Source: CAZNLS01 sp964573895 | GTDB taxonomy: Bacteria > Acidobacteriota > Aminicenantia > UBA2199 | DNA: 19,216 bases | Direction: 5' to 3' | Assembly (NCBI GenBank): GCA_964573895.1 | Contig: CAZNLS010000048.1 | Location: forward strand, 1-19,216 | Shown here: one piece after another, positions 7,013 through 14,993 of the stretch | Layout: the number at the start of each line of letters is the position of its first letter | How positions within the stretch are numbered: position 1 is the stretch's first letter | Made by a program: the position numbers and the translations under genes | Notes under the pieces: generated by a model | What the model saw: only the letters and a program-made list of their open reading frames with translations | Told to the model about the DNA's origin: nothing | Databases searched by the model: none

Positions 7013-7927
7013 ATGAAAAATTTTGCATTTTTATTTCCCGGTCAGGGATCACAGGTTGTCGGAATGGGAAAAGATCTGTATGATAAAACGGATCTTGGGA
7101 AAAAAACTTTTGACCTGGCAGATGAGATCCTCGGTTACAAATTATCAAAGATATGTTTTGAAGGGCCCGAAGAAAAGTTAAAGTTAACCTACAATACCCA
7201 GCCTGCACTTCTAACCGTATCCTACATTCTCTACTCACTGCTCGGAAAGATCCCGGGAATAGGAGCAGGCCACAGCCTCGGAGAATATTCGGCCGTCTGC
7301 TCGGCAGACAGCCTGAAGTTCGAAGATGCGGTTGAACTCGTTCACAAAAGAGGGAAATATATGCAGGAGGCCGTTCCTGTCGGAAAAGGTGCAATGGCTG
7401 CACTGATCGGTGCAGATATAAAAACTATTGAGGAAAAACTTAGTGAAATACCAAAAACCGTAAATATTGCAAACTGGAACAGTGAAGCCCAGATAGTTAT
7501 ATCCGGCGATAAAGAGGGGGTTGAAAAAGCAGTAGAATTAATAAATGCAAAGAGATCGGTCATGCTCCCCGTTTCCGCACCATTTCACTCCGAACTAATG
7601 TTTCCCGCAGAAGAGAAACTCTCGGTTGATCTGGACAACACTTCTTTTACCGATCCAAAATTTCCAATTGTAAATAACATAAATGCGGCTGAAGTGGAGG
7701 ATCCGGATTCAATAAAAAACGGACTAAAAAAACAGGTCACAGGCTCGGTTTTGTGGCATAAATCAATGCTTTACCTTCTTGAACAGAAGAAAATTTCAAA
7801 TTACATTGAAATAGGAACGGGAAAAGTCCTTGCCGGACTTATAAAGAGAACTGCAAGAGATCTGGGATACAGTATCGAAGTTAAAAACATTCAAAACCTT
7901 GATGACCTGGAAGCGATCAAATCCTGA
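7013..7927 (+). CDS. fabD: Malonyl-CoA:ACP transacylase, 304 aa
   Basis: FabD moves malonyl groups from CoA to acyl carrier protein to feed fatty-acid synthesis. The protein opens with FLFPGQGSQVVGMG (residues 6-19; Q11 in the oxyanion region) and has the nucleophile elbow GAGHSLGEYSAV (84-95; S88), R113 in HKRGKYM, and the catalytic H192 in APFHSELM. Length is normal. The ATG is preceded by GAGG (7004-7007) at 5 nt, a good SD. No other fab genes are nearby, which is unusual since fabD commonly sits with fabH, fabG and acpP. Its 3' end overlaps the convergent hypF by 11 nt. Expression probably starts at or near the 34-bp repeat. Confidence 0.96.
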   Translation: MKNFAFLFPGQGSQVVGMGKDLYDKTDLGKKTFDLADEILGYKLSKICFEGPEEKLKLTYNTQPALLTVSYILYSLLGKIPGIGAGHSLGEYSAVCSADSLKFEDAVELVHKRGKYMQEAVPVGKGAMAALIGADIKTIEEKLSEIPKTVNIANWNSEAQIVISGDKEGVEKAVELINAKRSVMLPVSAPFHSELMFPAEEKLSVDLDNTSFTDPKFPIVNNINAAEVEDPDSIKNGLKKQVTGSVLWHKSMLYLLEQKKISNYIEIGTGKVLAGLIKRTARDLGYSIEVKNIQNLDDLEAIKS

Positions 7928-10175
7928 AATGTTTTTTTGCTACAGATATCTGCCCCAGGGCAATACATCCGTCATTTAACGGAACCTTCGCAGGAAGCAT
8001 TACTCTGAAATTATCCGAACCCAGCTTCTCCAGAAACAGGTTTAATAAAATCCTGTTTTGAAATACCCCTCCGCTTAAAACAACATTATTCAATCCCGTT
8101 TTATCCCTGAGATTTTTTAAAACTTCAATAGTTGAGATCACAAGAGAGTTGTGAAATGCATACGCCGCATCTTCAACACTGTGACCGCTGCCGGTCATAT
8201 CCAAAACCCCCTTCACAAAATCCACGGTTTTAAAAATATATTCAATTCCCTTTTTTTCAATTCCAACAGTAAAACTGCTCTCTGTTTTTCTTTTTAAAGC
8301 TCTCTCTTCAAGCAGCATTGCTGCTTCCGCTTCTGTCGATACGGAATCTGAGATTCCGAGTATCGAAGATATTCCGTCAAAAAGTCTTCCGACGCTGCAG
8401 CAGAGGGGAGAATTTATCTCTTTTTCCATAATTTCAAATATATATTCACGGCTTTTATCGGTTAAGTGACTATCTCTTCCAAAAGTTTTATAGAGCAGAG
8501 AGTAGCCGATTTTCCAGACATCTTTTATTGCCTGCTCACCTCCGGGCAGCATGAAGTAGTCGAGGTGACCTCTTCTGACAAACTCTCTTCTGTCAGAAAC
8601 CAGAATCTCACTCCCCCATATATTGCCATCCGTGCCATAGCCGGTTCCGTCAAATGCCAGCCCCAACACTTTTTCATCAAAGTTATGTTCATCAAGAACT
8701 GAGGCGATATGTGCATGATGATGCTGAACTTTGAATCTTTTTTTTCCTTCCCCGAGTTTTTCGGCAATAGCGGATGAAAAATAGTTGGGATGCATATCAG
8801 AAACAGTGATATCAGGGTCAATATCAAATATCTTTTTAAAATGATCAACCGTTCTTATAAAAACTTTCTCAGTGAGAGGACTTTCGAGGTCTCCGATATA
8901 CTGGCTTAAAATAATTTTATCATCTTTTGAGAGGGCAAAACTGTTTTTCAGATCCGCTCCGGCAGCAAAAAATTTGCTATCATTTCTGTCTGAAAAGAGA
9001 GGTGCGGGAACAAATCCTCTTGAACGTCTCATAAAAAACGGCTTCTCATCCACTACAAATATTACAGAATCGTCGGATTGCTGAACAATTTTTCTGTTTG
9101 ATGTAACAAAAACATCTGCAATGGAGCCCAGATTTTCAAACAGATTTTCTTCATCATAAATAATCGGTTCATCACTGATATTACCACTCGTCATGATTAA
9201 AATTTTATCATCATCCATTTTCTCAAACAGCAGTATCTGAAGAGGACTATACGGAATCATAACTCCCATGTGAGTCAGGCCCGGTGCAACCAGTTCGGAT
9301 ACTACTCTGTTTTTTTCCTGCAAAATAACTATGGGCCTCTCTTTTGATAAAAGAATTTCTCTCTCTTTTTCGGAAATTTTTAAAAATTCCGATGCATATT
9401 CAATACTTCCGGCCATAACAGCAAAGGGTTTAAATGGCCTCCTTTTTCTCTCTCTTAGTTTTCTGACAACTTCACTGTTTTTTGCATCTGCGGCAAGATG
9501 AAACCCCCCGACTCCCTTGATCGCAACAATAAGTCCGCTTTTTATTGAATTTTCGGTCATTTCAATAATATCTGAAATATTATCAGATAAAATGTCACCG
9601 TTTTTATTTTTAAAAAAGTATTTTGGCCCGCATGCGGGACATGAGGTCGGTTCCGTATGAAATCTTCTGTCAAAGGGATCTTCATACTCATTTTTGCAAT
9701 CTCTGCACATAGGAAAGGGTTTCATTGCAGTATTTTTTCTGTCATATGGAATGTCTGAGATAATACTGAATCTGGGACCGCAATGCGTGCAGGTTGTATA
9801 GGGAAAATGAAACCTTCTGTCAGAAGGGTCTAAAAGTTCTTTATGACAATTTTGACACAGAGCAGTATCAGGAGGTATGAAAGCCTCCCTTTTTTTAGTT
9901 ATTCTGCTTTGTGCAACCTCAAAAGTATCAAATTTTTCTTCATGAGATTCTTTCAGGCCTATATTATTTATTATGGAGAGGGGAGGGGGATTACTTTTAA
10001 TTTCCTCTATAAATTGTTCAGCTGCTTTTTTTTCTGCGCAAATTTTTATAAAAACACCTTCCGTATCATTTCTTACAAAACCGTTCAGCTTCATATCTGA
10101 GGCGATCCTGAAGATATAGGGACGGAAACCTACCCCCTGAACAATTCCTTCAACCCGGATTTCAAAACATTTCAT
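7917..10175 (-). CDS. hypF: Carbamoyltransferase HypF, [NiFe]-hydrogenase maturation, 752 aa
   Basis: HypF activates carbamoyl phosphate and carbamoylates HypE, the source of the CN ligands of [NiFe] hydrogenases. All four parts are present. An acylphosphatase domain has VEGIVQGVGFRPYIF (8-22; R18, N36). The zinc region has four CxxC pairs (C107/C110, C129/C132, C157/C160, C179/C182). A YrdC-like domain starts about 200 (AIKGVGGFHLAADA 218-231, KRRPFKPFAVM 244-254). The Kae1-like C-terminal domain has HHHAH (485-489), FDGTGYGTDG (508-517) and SGGVFQN (701-707). It implies a [NiFe] hydrogenase elsewhere in the genome; no other hyp gene is in the window. It follows the MATE-like gene by 53 bp but seems to have its own promoter. 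Confidence 0.97.
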   Translation of the reverse strand: MKCFEIRVEGIVQGVGFRPYIFRIASDMKLNGFVRNDTEGVFIKICAEKKAAEQFIEEIKSNPPPLSIINNIGLKESHEEKFDTFEVAQSRITKKREAFIPPDTALCQNCHKELLDPSDRRFHFPYTTCTHCGPRFSIISDIPYDRKNTAMKPFPMCRDCKNEYEDPFDRRFHTEPTSCPACGPKYFFKNKNGDILSDNISDIIEMTENSIKSGLIVAIKGVGGFHLAADAKNSEVVRKLRERKRRPFKPFAVMAGSIEYASEFLKISEKEREILLSKERPIVILQEKNRVVSELVAPGLTHMGVMIPYSPLQILLFEKMDDDKILIMTSGNISDEPIIYDEENLFENLGSIADVFVTSNRKIVQQSDDSVIFVVDEKPFFMRRSRGFVPAPLFSDRNDSKFFAAGADLKNSFALSKDDKIILSQYIGDLESPLTEKVFIRTVDHFKKIFDIDPDITVSDMHPNYFSSAIAEKLGEGKKRFKVQHHHAHIASVLDEHNFDEKVLGLAFDGTGYGTDGNIWGSEILVSDRREFVRRGHLDYFMLPGGEQAIKDVWKIGYSLLYKTFGRDSHLTDKSREYIFEIMEKEINSPLCCSVGRLFDGISSILGISDSVSTEAEAAMLLEERALKRKTESSFTVGIEKKGIEYIFKTVDFVKGVLDMTGSGHSVEDAAYAFHNSLVISTIEVLKNLRDKTGLNNVVLSGGVFQNRILLNLFLEKLGSDNFRVMLPAKVPLNDGCIALGQISVAKKHFRI

Positions 10176-10184
10176 TACTTATCG

Positions 10185-10227
10185 CATCCAATTGGATGAA
10201 TATATATACAGATGAAATAAATTGCAA
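10185..10227 (-). promoter_or_regulatory. hypF promoter with palindromic operator
   Basis: On the minus strand TTGCAA (10227-10222), a 17-nt spacer and TATATT (10204-10199) form a sigma-70-like promoter. The predicted start falls inside the perfect 14-bp palindrome CATCCAATTGGATG (10185-10198), which ends 9 nt before the hypF ATG at 10175. A protein bound there would block initiation, or the RNA copy could fold over the ribosome-binding region. The regulator is unknown. Confidence 0.5.
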
Positions 10228-10228
10228 A

Positions 10229-11542
10229 TCACCTGTTCAGAGCTATCATGTTTTCAGCATTTTTCTGGTGAGGATAGAGGAAAATATTTGCACAGATCCT
10301 GCCGATAACATATGCAAGTGCGGCACTGATCACTCCCGAAAATGAGAAAAACAGATTTGAGAATAAAAGAACAAGTACAATCATCAGGATTTCTATTGCA
10401 GATGCCCATTTAATCGGAGATGTTTTTTTTACATGAACAAGAATTGACCTTTGATAAGAGATAAAAAGAGTGAGAAGTGGCAAAACGGCCATGATCCTCA
10501 CGGGAATTATTGAAAAATCGGCAAGATCGGAAGACAATCCGGCTACACTTCTAAACCAGACATGAACAAGAGGTGTAAATACAATTAATATAAGAATTGA
10601 AAATATTGCAAAACCGGTGTTTTTTATAAAATTTTTCAACAAAACAATATTTTTATTACCTTTACTTAAAATGGCAATAATAACCTCCTGCATTGAAAGT
10701 CCCAGGCTTCGAAAGATAAATATAAAAGAGTTCACAACCGGTAAAACTGCCAGGGATTCTATTGGAAAAGAACTTCTTCCGAGAAAAAATACAACTATTG
10801 GATTTACTCCCAAAGACAACATTGATGTCAGAGCCAGAGGATAATAAAATGAAGTGATCCCCGAAAAAGTGAGTTTTTTTTCATTTCCATGTTCTCTTTT
10901 TAAAACATCTTTTAATGTTTTATGAACGGCAAACCTGCTGAAGACAGATTCACTCACAACTCCTGCAGACAGTGAAAAGGCCCCGACATATGCACCTTCC
11001 ATTTTGCCGAGATAGAGAAATATAGCGGTTGTGCTCATTGATATCAATCGTACAGCTGTTCCATATGCAACTCTTTTTGTTAATCCGTTTCTTATAAGAA
11101 GCCCATGATAAAATCTTCTGAATCCAATTGCAGCCGGCCATGGCAAAAGAATCATTGAGGAATAGTATGTGAGTTTTGCAACCGAATGCGGAAGTCCGAT
11201 CATTTTTTCCGCTATATCGTAAAAAATCGGAGGATAAAGTCCAATCAGCATAATACCGGTAATTATACCGTTTAGAATAAAAGTATAATTCCTTAATTTG
11301 AAATAGTCATCACGACTTTCAACAAGTGCTGTTGATGCACTCATTATCATTATAATCGGAGCTTCCACGATGAGTGCAAATGAAAAAGCAACCCCGAAGG
11401 CTGCAAGATTAAATTTTGGAAGTTCAAGTCTTGCAATAAGGGCCGCCAGAAAAGGGCCCTCCACAGACATCATAAGCCAGGTTGCAGCAAGCGGCGCCCA
11501 GAAAAAAAGTATTTTTTTTGATGTAAAGATCTCTTTTTTCAT
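10229..11542 (-). CDS. MATE-like polytopic membrane protein (MOP superfamily), 437 aa
   Basis: This is a hydrophobic protein with about 12 predicted membrane segments in two similar halves. The first half opens FFWAPLAATWLMMSVEGPFL (residues 13-32), and a conserved-looking loop FALIVEAPIIMIMSASTALV (55-74) follows. This resembles a conserved uncharacterised branch near MATE exporters and ANK-type transporters; substrate and coupling ion cannot be read. It would sit in the cytoplasmic membrane. It begins 52 bp after the serC stop and precedes hypF by 53 bp, all on the minus strand. The start lacks a good SD, so its translation start is less certain than others. The fold is fairly sure, the role is not. 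Confidence 0.65.
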   Translation of the reverse strand: MKKEIFTSKKILFFWAPLAATWLMMSVEGPFLAALIARLELPKFNLAAFGVAFSFALIVEAPIIMIMSASTALVESRDDYFKLRNYTFILNGIITGIMLIGLYPPIFYDIAEKMIGLPHSVAKLTYYSSMILLPWPAAIGFRRFYHGLLIRNGLTKRVAYGTAVRLISMSTTAIFLYLGKMEGAYVGAFSLSAGVVSESVFSRFAVHKTLKDVLKREHGNEKKLTFSGITSFYYPLALTSMLSLGVNPIVVFFLGRSSFPIESLAVLPVVNSFIFIFRSLGLSMQEVIIAILSKGNKNIVLLKNFIKNTGFAIFSILILIVFTPLVHVWFRSVAGLSSDLADFSIIPVRIMAVLPLLTLFISYQRSILVHVKKTSPIKWASAIEILMIVLVLLFSNLFFSFSGVISAALAYVIGRICANIFLYPHQKNAENMIALNR

Positions 11543-11552
11543 CTGTCAGGGA

Positions 11553-11599
11553 GCCGGTGAAAATTAGATACCGGCAAAATTTTTTGCTGAAAAATCAGC
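11553..11599 (-). other. Two small hairpins between serC and the MATE-like gene
   Basis: GCTGA/TCAGC with a 4-nt loop (11586-11599) overlaps the serC stop. GCCGGT/ACCGGC with an 11-nt loop (11553-11558 and 11570-11575) follows it. Neither is followed by a T-run in the direction of transcription, so they are not typical terminators; they may mark RNA processing or weak attenuation. Confidence 0.3.
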
Positions 11600-12665
11600 T
11601 ATTTCTTTCAAACTCCTTCATAAAATCAACCAGGGTGCGTACACCGTCAATCGGCATTGCATTGTAAATCGAGGCCCTGCATCCTCCTACGCTTCTGTGT
11701 CCTTTAAGACCTAAAAATCCCTCTTTTACCGATTCTTCAATAAATCTCTTTTCAAGCTCTTCAGAAGGAAGTCTGAAAGTGACATTCATTTTTGATCTGT
11801 CATTTTTTGCTGCAGTTCCGGTATAAAAATCACCTGAATCTATCTCATTGTATAATAGATCCGATTTTTCTTTGTTCAATTCTTCAATTTTTTTCAGACC
11901 GCCCGAAGACTCAATCCAATGCATGACAAGATTAATCATATAAATACCAAATGAAGGAGGTGTGTTATAGAGAGACTCTTTTTCAACATGTGTTTTATAT
12001 GAAAGCATTGTTGTAAGGCCTTCATTGCACTTTTCAACCATACTGTTTTTTAGTATAACAAGTGTAACTCCGGAAGGACCAATATTTTTTTGCGCTCCTG
12101 CATATATCATAGAAAATTTCGAAAAATCAATATCTCTGCTTAGAATATCCGATGACATATCTGCAATCAGAGGCAGTCCGCCCGTATCCGGTATCGATTG
12201 ATACTGAACCCCTCCGATAGTTTCGTTTGTTGTCATATGCACATATTCGGAGTCACTTAAAAAATTCAGTTCTTTGGGAATATATGAAAATTTCCTGTCT
12301 TCCGAAGAGCCGGAAATATTAACATTTCCGAACAATTTTGCCTCTTTTATAGCTTTTTTCGCCCATGCACCCGTGTTTATATAATCGGCTTTTTTGCCTT
12401 CTCCTAAAAAATTCATCGGGATCATCCCAAATTGTAGACTGGCTCCTCCCTGGAGAAACAGGACGGTGTATTCATTTGATAAATTCATTAATTTTTTAAT
12501 TAAGCTTTTAGTTTCATTAACCAGGTTATCAAAATCTTTCGATCTGTGGCTGATTTCAATGACAGACAATCCGATTCCTCTAAAGTTCAGGAATTCATCT
12601 CTGGCACTCTTCATAACCTCGGCCGGTAAAATTGCAGGTCCTGCATAAAAATTATATTTTTTCAC
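11595..12665 (-). CDS. serC: Phosphoserine aminotransferase, 356 aa
   Basis: SerC is a cytoplasmic PLP enzyme that converts 3-phosphohydroxypyruvate and glutamate to phosphoserine (serine synthesis; also pyridoxal synthesis in some bacteria). It opens KKYNFYAGPAILPAEV, typical of SerC, and has LFLQGGASLQF, the PLP lysine K193 in YAGAQKNIGPSG, and GLKGHRSVGGCRASIYNA near the C-terminus. The start is GTG at 12665: AAGGAGG (12677-12671) is an ideal SD with 5-nt spacing. A GTG at 12671 would overlap the SD itself, so the longer form is unlikely. The gene leads a serC, MATE-like, hypF series and is divergent from the sirtuin. The cell thus both makes serine and can degrade it (sdaA). Confidence 0.96.
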   Translation of the reverse strand: MKKYNFYAGPAILPAEVMKSARDEFLNFRGIGLSVIEISHRSKDFDNLVNETKSLIKKLMNLSNEYTVLFLQGGASLQFGMIPMNFLGEGKKADYINTGAWAKKAIKEAKLFGNVNISGSSEDRKFSYIPKELNFLSDSEYVHMTTNETIGGVQYQSIPDTGGLPLIADMSSDILSRDIDFSKFSMIYAGAQKNIGPSGVTLVILKNSMVEKCNEGLTTMLSYKTHVEKESLYNTPPSFGIYMINLVMHWIESSGGLKKIEELNKEKSDLLYNEIDSGDFYTGTAAKNDRSKMNVTFRLPSEELEKRFIEESVKEGFLGLKGHRSVGGCRASIYNAMPIDGVRTLVDFMKEFERNS

Positions 12666-12697
12666 ATTCACCTCCTTAAAAATTAGATGACATTATA
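12665..12697 (-). promoter_or_regulatory. serC -10 box and Shine-Dalgarno
   Basis: On the minus strand TATAAT (12697-12692) is followed by AAGGAGG (12677-12671) and GTG at 12665. A matching -35 is weak (TTCATG at 17 nt). The SD fixes the start codon. Confidence 0.6.
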
Positions 12698-12743
12698 CTA
12701 AAAAAATTGTTTATCATGAAATTTTTTATTGATTTTTTTTTTA

Positions 12744-12749
12744 TATAAT
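12744..12749 (+). promoter_or_regulatory. -10 box of the sirtuin gene
   Basis: TATAAT lies 14 nt before the ATG at 12764, predicting a leader of under 10 nt, and no SD is present. No clear -35 is seen in the T-rich stretch upstream. Confidence 0.4.
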
Positions 12750-12763
12750 GTGAATCTGAACAT

Positions 12764-13597
12764 ATGGCTGTAAATGCAGACCCTATATTCAAAGCGGCTT
12801 CTGTAATCAAAGAAGCAGATAATATCCTGATCACTGCAGGTGCAGGAATGGGAGTCGATTCAGGCCTGCCTGATTTCAGGGGGAGTGATGGATTCTGGAG
12901 ATCATATCCACCCTATAAAAAACTGGGATTGAATTTTTATGACATGGCAAATCCTGTCACTTTTTCAAAAGATCCGCGCCTGGCATGGGGATTTTACGGG
13001 CACAGGCTATCTTTATATAAGAAAACAGTTCCTCATTTTGGATTTGATATTTTAAAAAAATGGGTTTCTGATTCGGAGAAGAACTATTTTGTCTTCACTT
13101 CAAATGTAGACGGACATTTCCAGAAAAAAGGTTTTAGCAGCAACAAAATCGTCGAGTGTCACGGTTCAATCAACCATTTTCAGTGTTCTAAACCCTGTTC
13201 GGGCAAAATTTTTTCTGATGAACCGGAAATAAAAATTGATGAATTAAGCATGAGACTTGTAACAAAAATCCCCGTCTGTTCTGACTGCGGCGCAGTTATT
13301 CGTCCAAATATATTGATGTTCGGAGATTTTTCATGGATCCCCGACAGGACGAATGATCAATACGGGAGACTTCAAAAATGGGCTGTATCTATCAGGGATG
13401 GAAGATCTGCTGTAATTGAGATAGGTGCCGGAACGGCAGTGCCGACAGTTAGAATTTTTTCAGAAAATTTCGCATCTTCACACAATGCAACTCATATAAG
13501 AATCAATCCCAACGAGTGTAAATGCAGTGGAATATCCTTAAAAATGAGTTCTATTGATGCTCTAAAAAAGATCGATGAAATAATCAGAGCCATTTAG
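12764..13597 (+). CDS. SIR2-family NAD-dependent deacylase-like protein, 277 aa
   Basis: Sirtuins use NAD+ to remove acyl groups from lysines, or in some cases transfer ADP-ribose. The NAD loop is GAGMGVDSGLPDFRG (residues 26-40), followed by TSNVDGHFQKKGF (112-124; N114, D116), the catalytic histidine in ECHGS (H133), the zinc cysteines C141, C145, C172 and C175, RPNILMFGD (180-188) and GAGTAVPTVR (221-230). The loop has M29 where most sirtuins have I, and the first zinc pair is spaced CxxxC instead of CxxC, so it is a divergent member. It is divergent from serC; its 3' end overlaps the opposing cyclic-nucleotide-binding gene by 14 nt. The substrate is unknown. Confidence 0.9.
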   Translation: MAVNADPIFKAASVIKEADNILITAGAGMGVDSGLPDFRGSDGFWRSYPPYKKLGLNFYDMANPVTFSKDPRLAWGFYGHRLSLYKKTVPHFGFDILKKWVSDSEKNYFVFTSNVDGHFQKKGFSSNKIVECHGSINHFQCSKPCSGKIFSDEPEIKIDELSMRLVTKIPVCSDCGAVIRPNILMFGDFSWIPDRTNDQYGRLQKWAVSIRDGRSAVIEIGAGTAVPTVRIFSENFASSHNATHIRINPNECKCSGISLKMSSIDALKKIDEIIRAI

Positions 13598-14075
13598 AAA
13601 GGCTTACAAAAACTTTTAGTTTTGAGTCTGCTTCTCTTAATCGTGAAGAAAGGGTCTTTGCAAGCCTGAAAAGTATATCAACTCCATCTCTGCTATTATC
13701 GTTTAAGAATTGAAAAAAATCATCTTTTTTTATTTCGAGAATGATAACATTTGTATTTGCAATAATTGTTGCCGTTCTGGGAAGTTCTTCCAGCATCGCC
13801 ATTTCACCAAAAAGATCTCCTTTTTTCAAAACAACCAGTGCTTCTTCAACTGACTCATCGGTTTGGGAAACCCTGACTTCACCCGAAACAATGATCATCA
13901 TTGAATTTCCCATACTTCCTTCTTCAAAGATAAACTCATCTTTATTAAATATTCTTTCTTTAAAAAGTGATGCCAGTTTAAAAAGCGATTCTCGTTTTAA
14001 ACCGGAGAAGAGATCAAGCTTTTCCAAAATTTCAGTTACAACTTCATCTTTTTCTATCATCTTAAAAGGGGGCAT
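13584..14075 (-). CDS. Stand-alone cyclic-nucleotide-binding domain protein, 163 aa
   Basis: The protein is essentially one cNMP-binding domain: LFSGLKRESLFKLASLFKER (22-41), FIFEEGSMGNSMMIIVSGEV (48-67) and the phosphate-binding cassette GDLFGEMAMLEELPRTAT (86-103; E91, R100). E and R are the expected cyclic-nucleotide contacts, so binding is plausible. There is no helix-turn-helix after it, so it is not a Crp-type regulator; it probably acts as a sensor on another protein. A TGATATAAT extended -10 ends 6 nt before the ATG, supporting this start and a leaderless mRNA. M6 (14060) is a less likely start. The 3' end overlaps the sirtuin gene. Confidence 0.88.
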   Translation of the reverse strand: MPPFKMIEKDEVVTEILEKLDLFSGLKRESLFKLASLFKERIFNKDEFIFEEGSMGNSMMIIVSGEVRVSQTDESVEEALVVLKKGDLFGEMAMLEELPRTATIIANTNVIILEIKKDDFFQFLNDNSRDGVDILFRLAKTLSSRLREADSKLKVFVSLSKWL

Positions 14076-14081
14076 GCATGC

Positions 14082-14090
14082 ATTATATCA
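14082..14090 (-). promoter_or_regulatory. Extended -10 promoter, leaderless (cNMP-binding gene)
   Basis: TGATATAAT on the minus strand is a perfect extended -10 (TGnTATAAT). Six nucleotides separate it from ATG at 14075, so transcription should start at the start codon. No -35 is evident, as expected for the extended type. Confidence 0.55.
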
Positions 14091-14110
14091 TTTTAGAATA
14101 TAAATTTGTG

Positions 14111-14139
14111 TTGTATATTTTTTTTCCATATTATACAAT
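14111..14139 (+). promoter_or_regulatory. Leaderless promoter of the pseudopilin-like lipoprotein
   Basis: TTGTAT (14111-14116), 17 nt, TACAAT (14134-14139), then 6 nt to ATG at 14146. The predicted start coincides with the ATG and no SD is present. It is back to back with the cNMP-binding gene promoter. Confidence 0.5.
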
Positions 14140-14145
14140 AAGAAA

Positions 14146-14517
14146 ATGAAAATAATGATTAAAATTCTCGTATTGGTTTTAACAATATTATTCATAATTT
14201 CATGTGATGATTCTCCAAAAAAAGATTCTGTATTTTCTAATCCCGCAAAGGCTTACAACAGATCGAAAAAAAAAATCGCCGAAACTCAGATATCAACTAT
14301 TTCAAAAGCTGTAACTTCTTATCTTGCAGATAACGACAGATATCCTGATTCTCTTGAAGAACTTGTCCCTATGTATTTGAGAACCGATAGTGAAATTAAA
14401 GATCCATGGGGTTCTCCCTTTGAGATTCGAAATGATGAAAACGGGGAATATTACATTATTTCTGCGGGAAGAGATCTTATTTTCGATAATGAAGACGATA
14501 TAAAAAGGAGTTTATAA
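14146..14517 (+). CDS. Lipoprotein with type II pseudopilin (GspG)-like C-terminal domain, 123 aa
   Basis: A short charged start and a hydrophobic stretch end in FIISC (C20), a lipobox, so the mature protein should be lipid-anchored; D at +2 would favour inner-membrane retention by the Lol rule if this is a diderm. After a Lys/Ser-rich linker, residues 47-120 resemble the soluble part of GspG-type pseudopilins: ISTISKAVTSYLADNDRYPD (50-69), LEELVPMYLR, DPWGSPFEIR (86-95) and YYIISAGRD. It lacks the pilin prepilin-peptidase site, so the pilin-type anchor has been replaced by a lipid. Its TAA overlaps the ATG of the EIIA gene by 1 nt, so the two are co-translated. Function unknown; a structural or sensory envelope role is inferred. 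Confidence 0.75.
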   Translation: MKIMIKILVLVLTILFIISCDDSPKKDSVFSNPAKAYNRSKKKIAETQISTISKAVTSYLADNDRYPDSLEELVPMYLRTDSEIKDPWGSPFEIRNDENGEYYIISAGRDLIFDNEDDIKRSL

Positions 14518-14981
14518 TGAGAGTATCACAATTAATAAAAAAAGATACGATTTTCATTGAAGACTCGTTTGCAGATACTGATGAACTATATCAGTATTTC
14601 TCTGAAAATTTAAAAAAGCAAAATGTTGTAAATGAAGGTCAGATAATAAAAAGACTTTTCATTAAAAGGGAAAATATACAGTCCACTGCAATCGGAAAAG
14701 GAGTTGCAACACCGCATATTTTTAGTGAAAGTTTTGAGGATTTTTTCATATCAATGGGTCTGGTCAGAAAGGGAATGCCATATAAGGCTCCTGACAAAGG
14801 AAATGTATTTATAGTTTTTCTTATCATGAGTAATGATAAATATGTGAGTTATCATTTAAAATCCCTCGCAGCAATTGCAAAATTAACAGGAAAAGAAGAT
14901 TTTGTTGACAACCTGGTTAGTTCAAAAACACCAGATGAACTGTTTGAAAATTTCGAAAAATTTGAACAAAAATACTCTTAA
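14517..14981 (+). CDS. PTS EIIA (fructose/PtsN type) domain protein, 154 aa
   Basis: A single EIIA-2 domain with the phosphorylation-site region AIGKGVATPHIFSES (residues 58-72; H67 is the expected phosphohistidine). No EIIB or EIIC is nearby, so it is more likely a regulator of the PtsN (EIIA-Ntr) kind than a sugar transporter part. AAGGAG gives a good SD, and the start overlaps the lipoprotein stop. It converges on the PII-like gene 12 nt away. Compared with the second EIIA (15338-15808) it is clearly diverged. Known PtsN proteins control K+ transport, which fits the antiporters nearby. Confidence 0.87.
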   Translation: MRVSQLIKKDTIFIEDSFADTDELYQYFSENLKKQNVVNEGQIIKRLFIKRENIQSTAIGKGVATPHIFSESFEDFFISMGLVRKGMPYKAPDKGNVFIVFLIMSNDKYVSYHLKSLAAIAKLTGKEDFVDNLVSSKTPDELFENFEKFEQKYS

Positions 14982-14993
14982 TTAAATAAAGGT

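Noticed and set aside
6972..7403. A 143-codon minus-strand open frame opposite fabD
   Set aside because: It is antisense to the conserved FabD active-site region and resembles nothing known.
7917..7940. Intrinsic terminator for fabD at a T7 run (7931-7937)
   Set aside because: No stable GC-rich stem precedes the T-run.
8525..8848. A 107-codon minus-strand open frame inside hypF
   Set aside because: It lies wholly within the HHHAH to FDGTGYGTDG region of hypF in another frame and has no recognisable motif.
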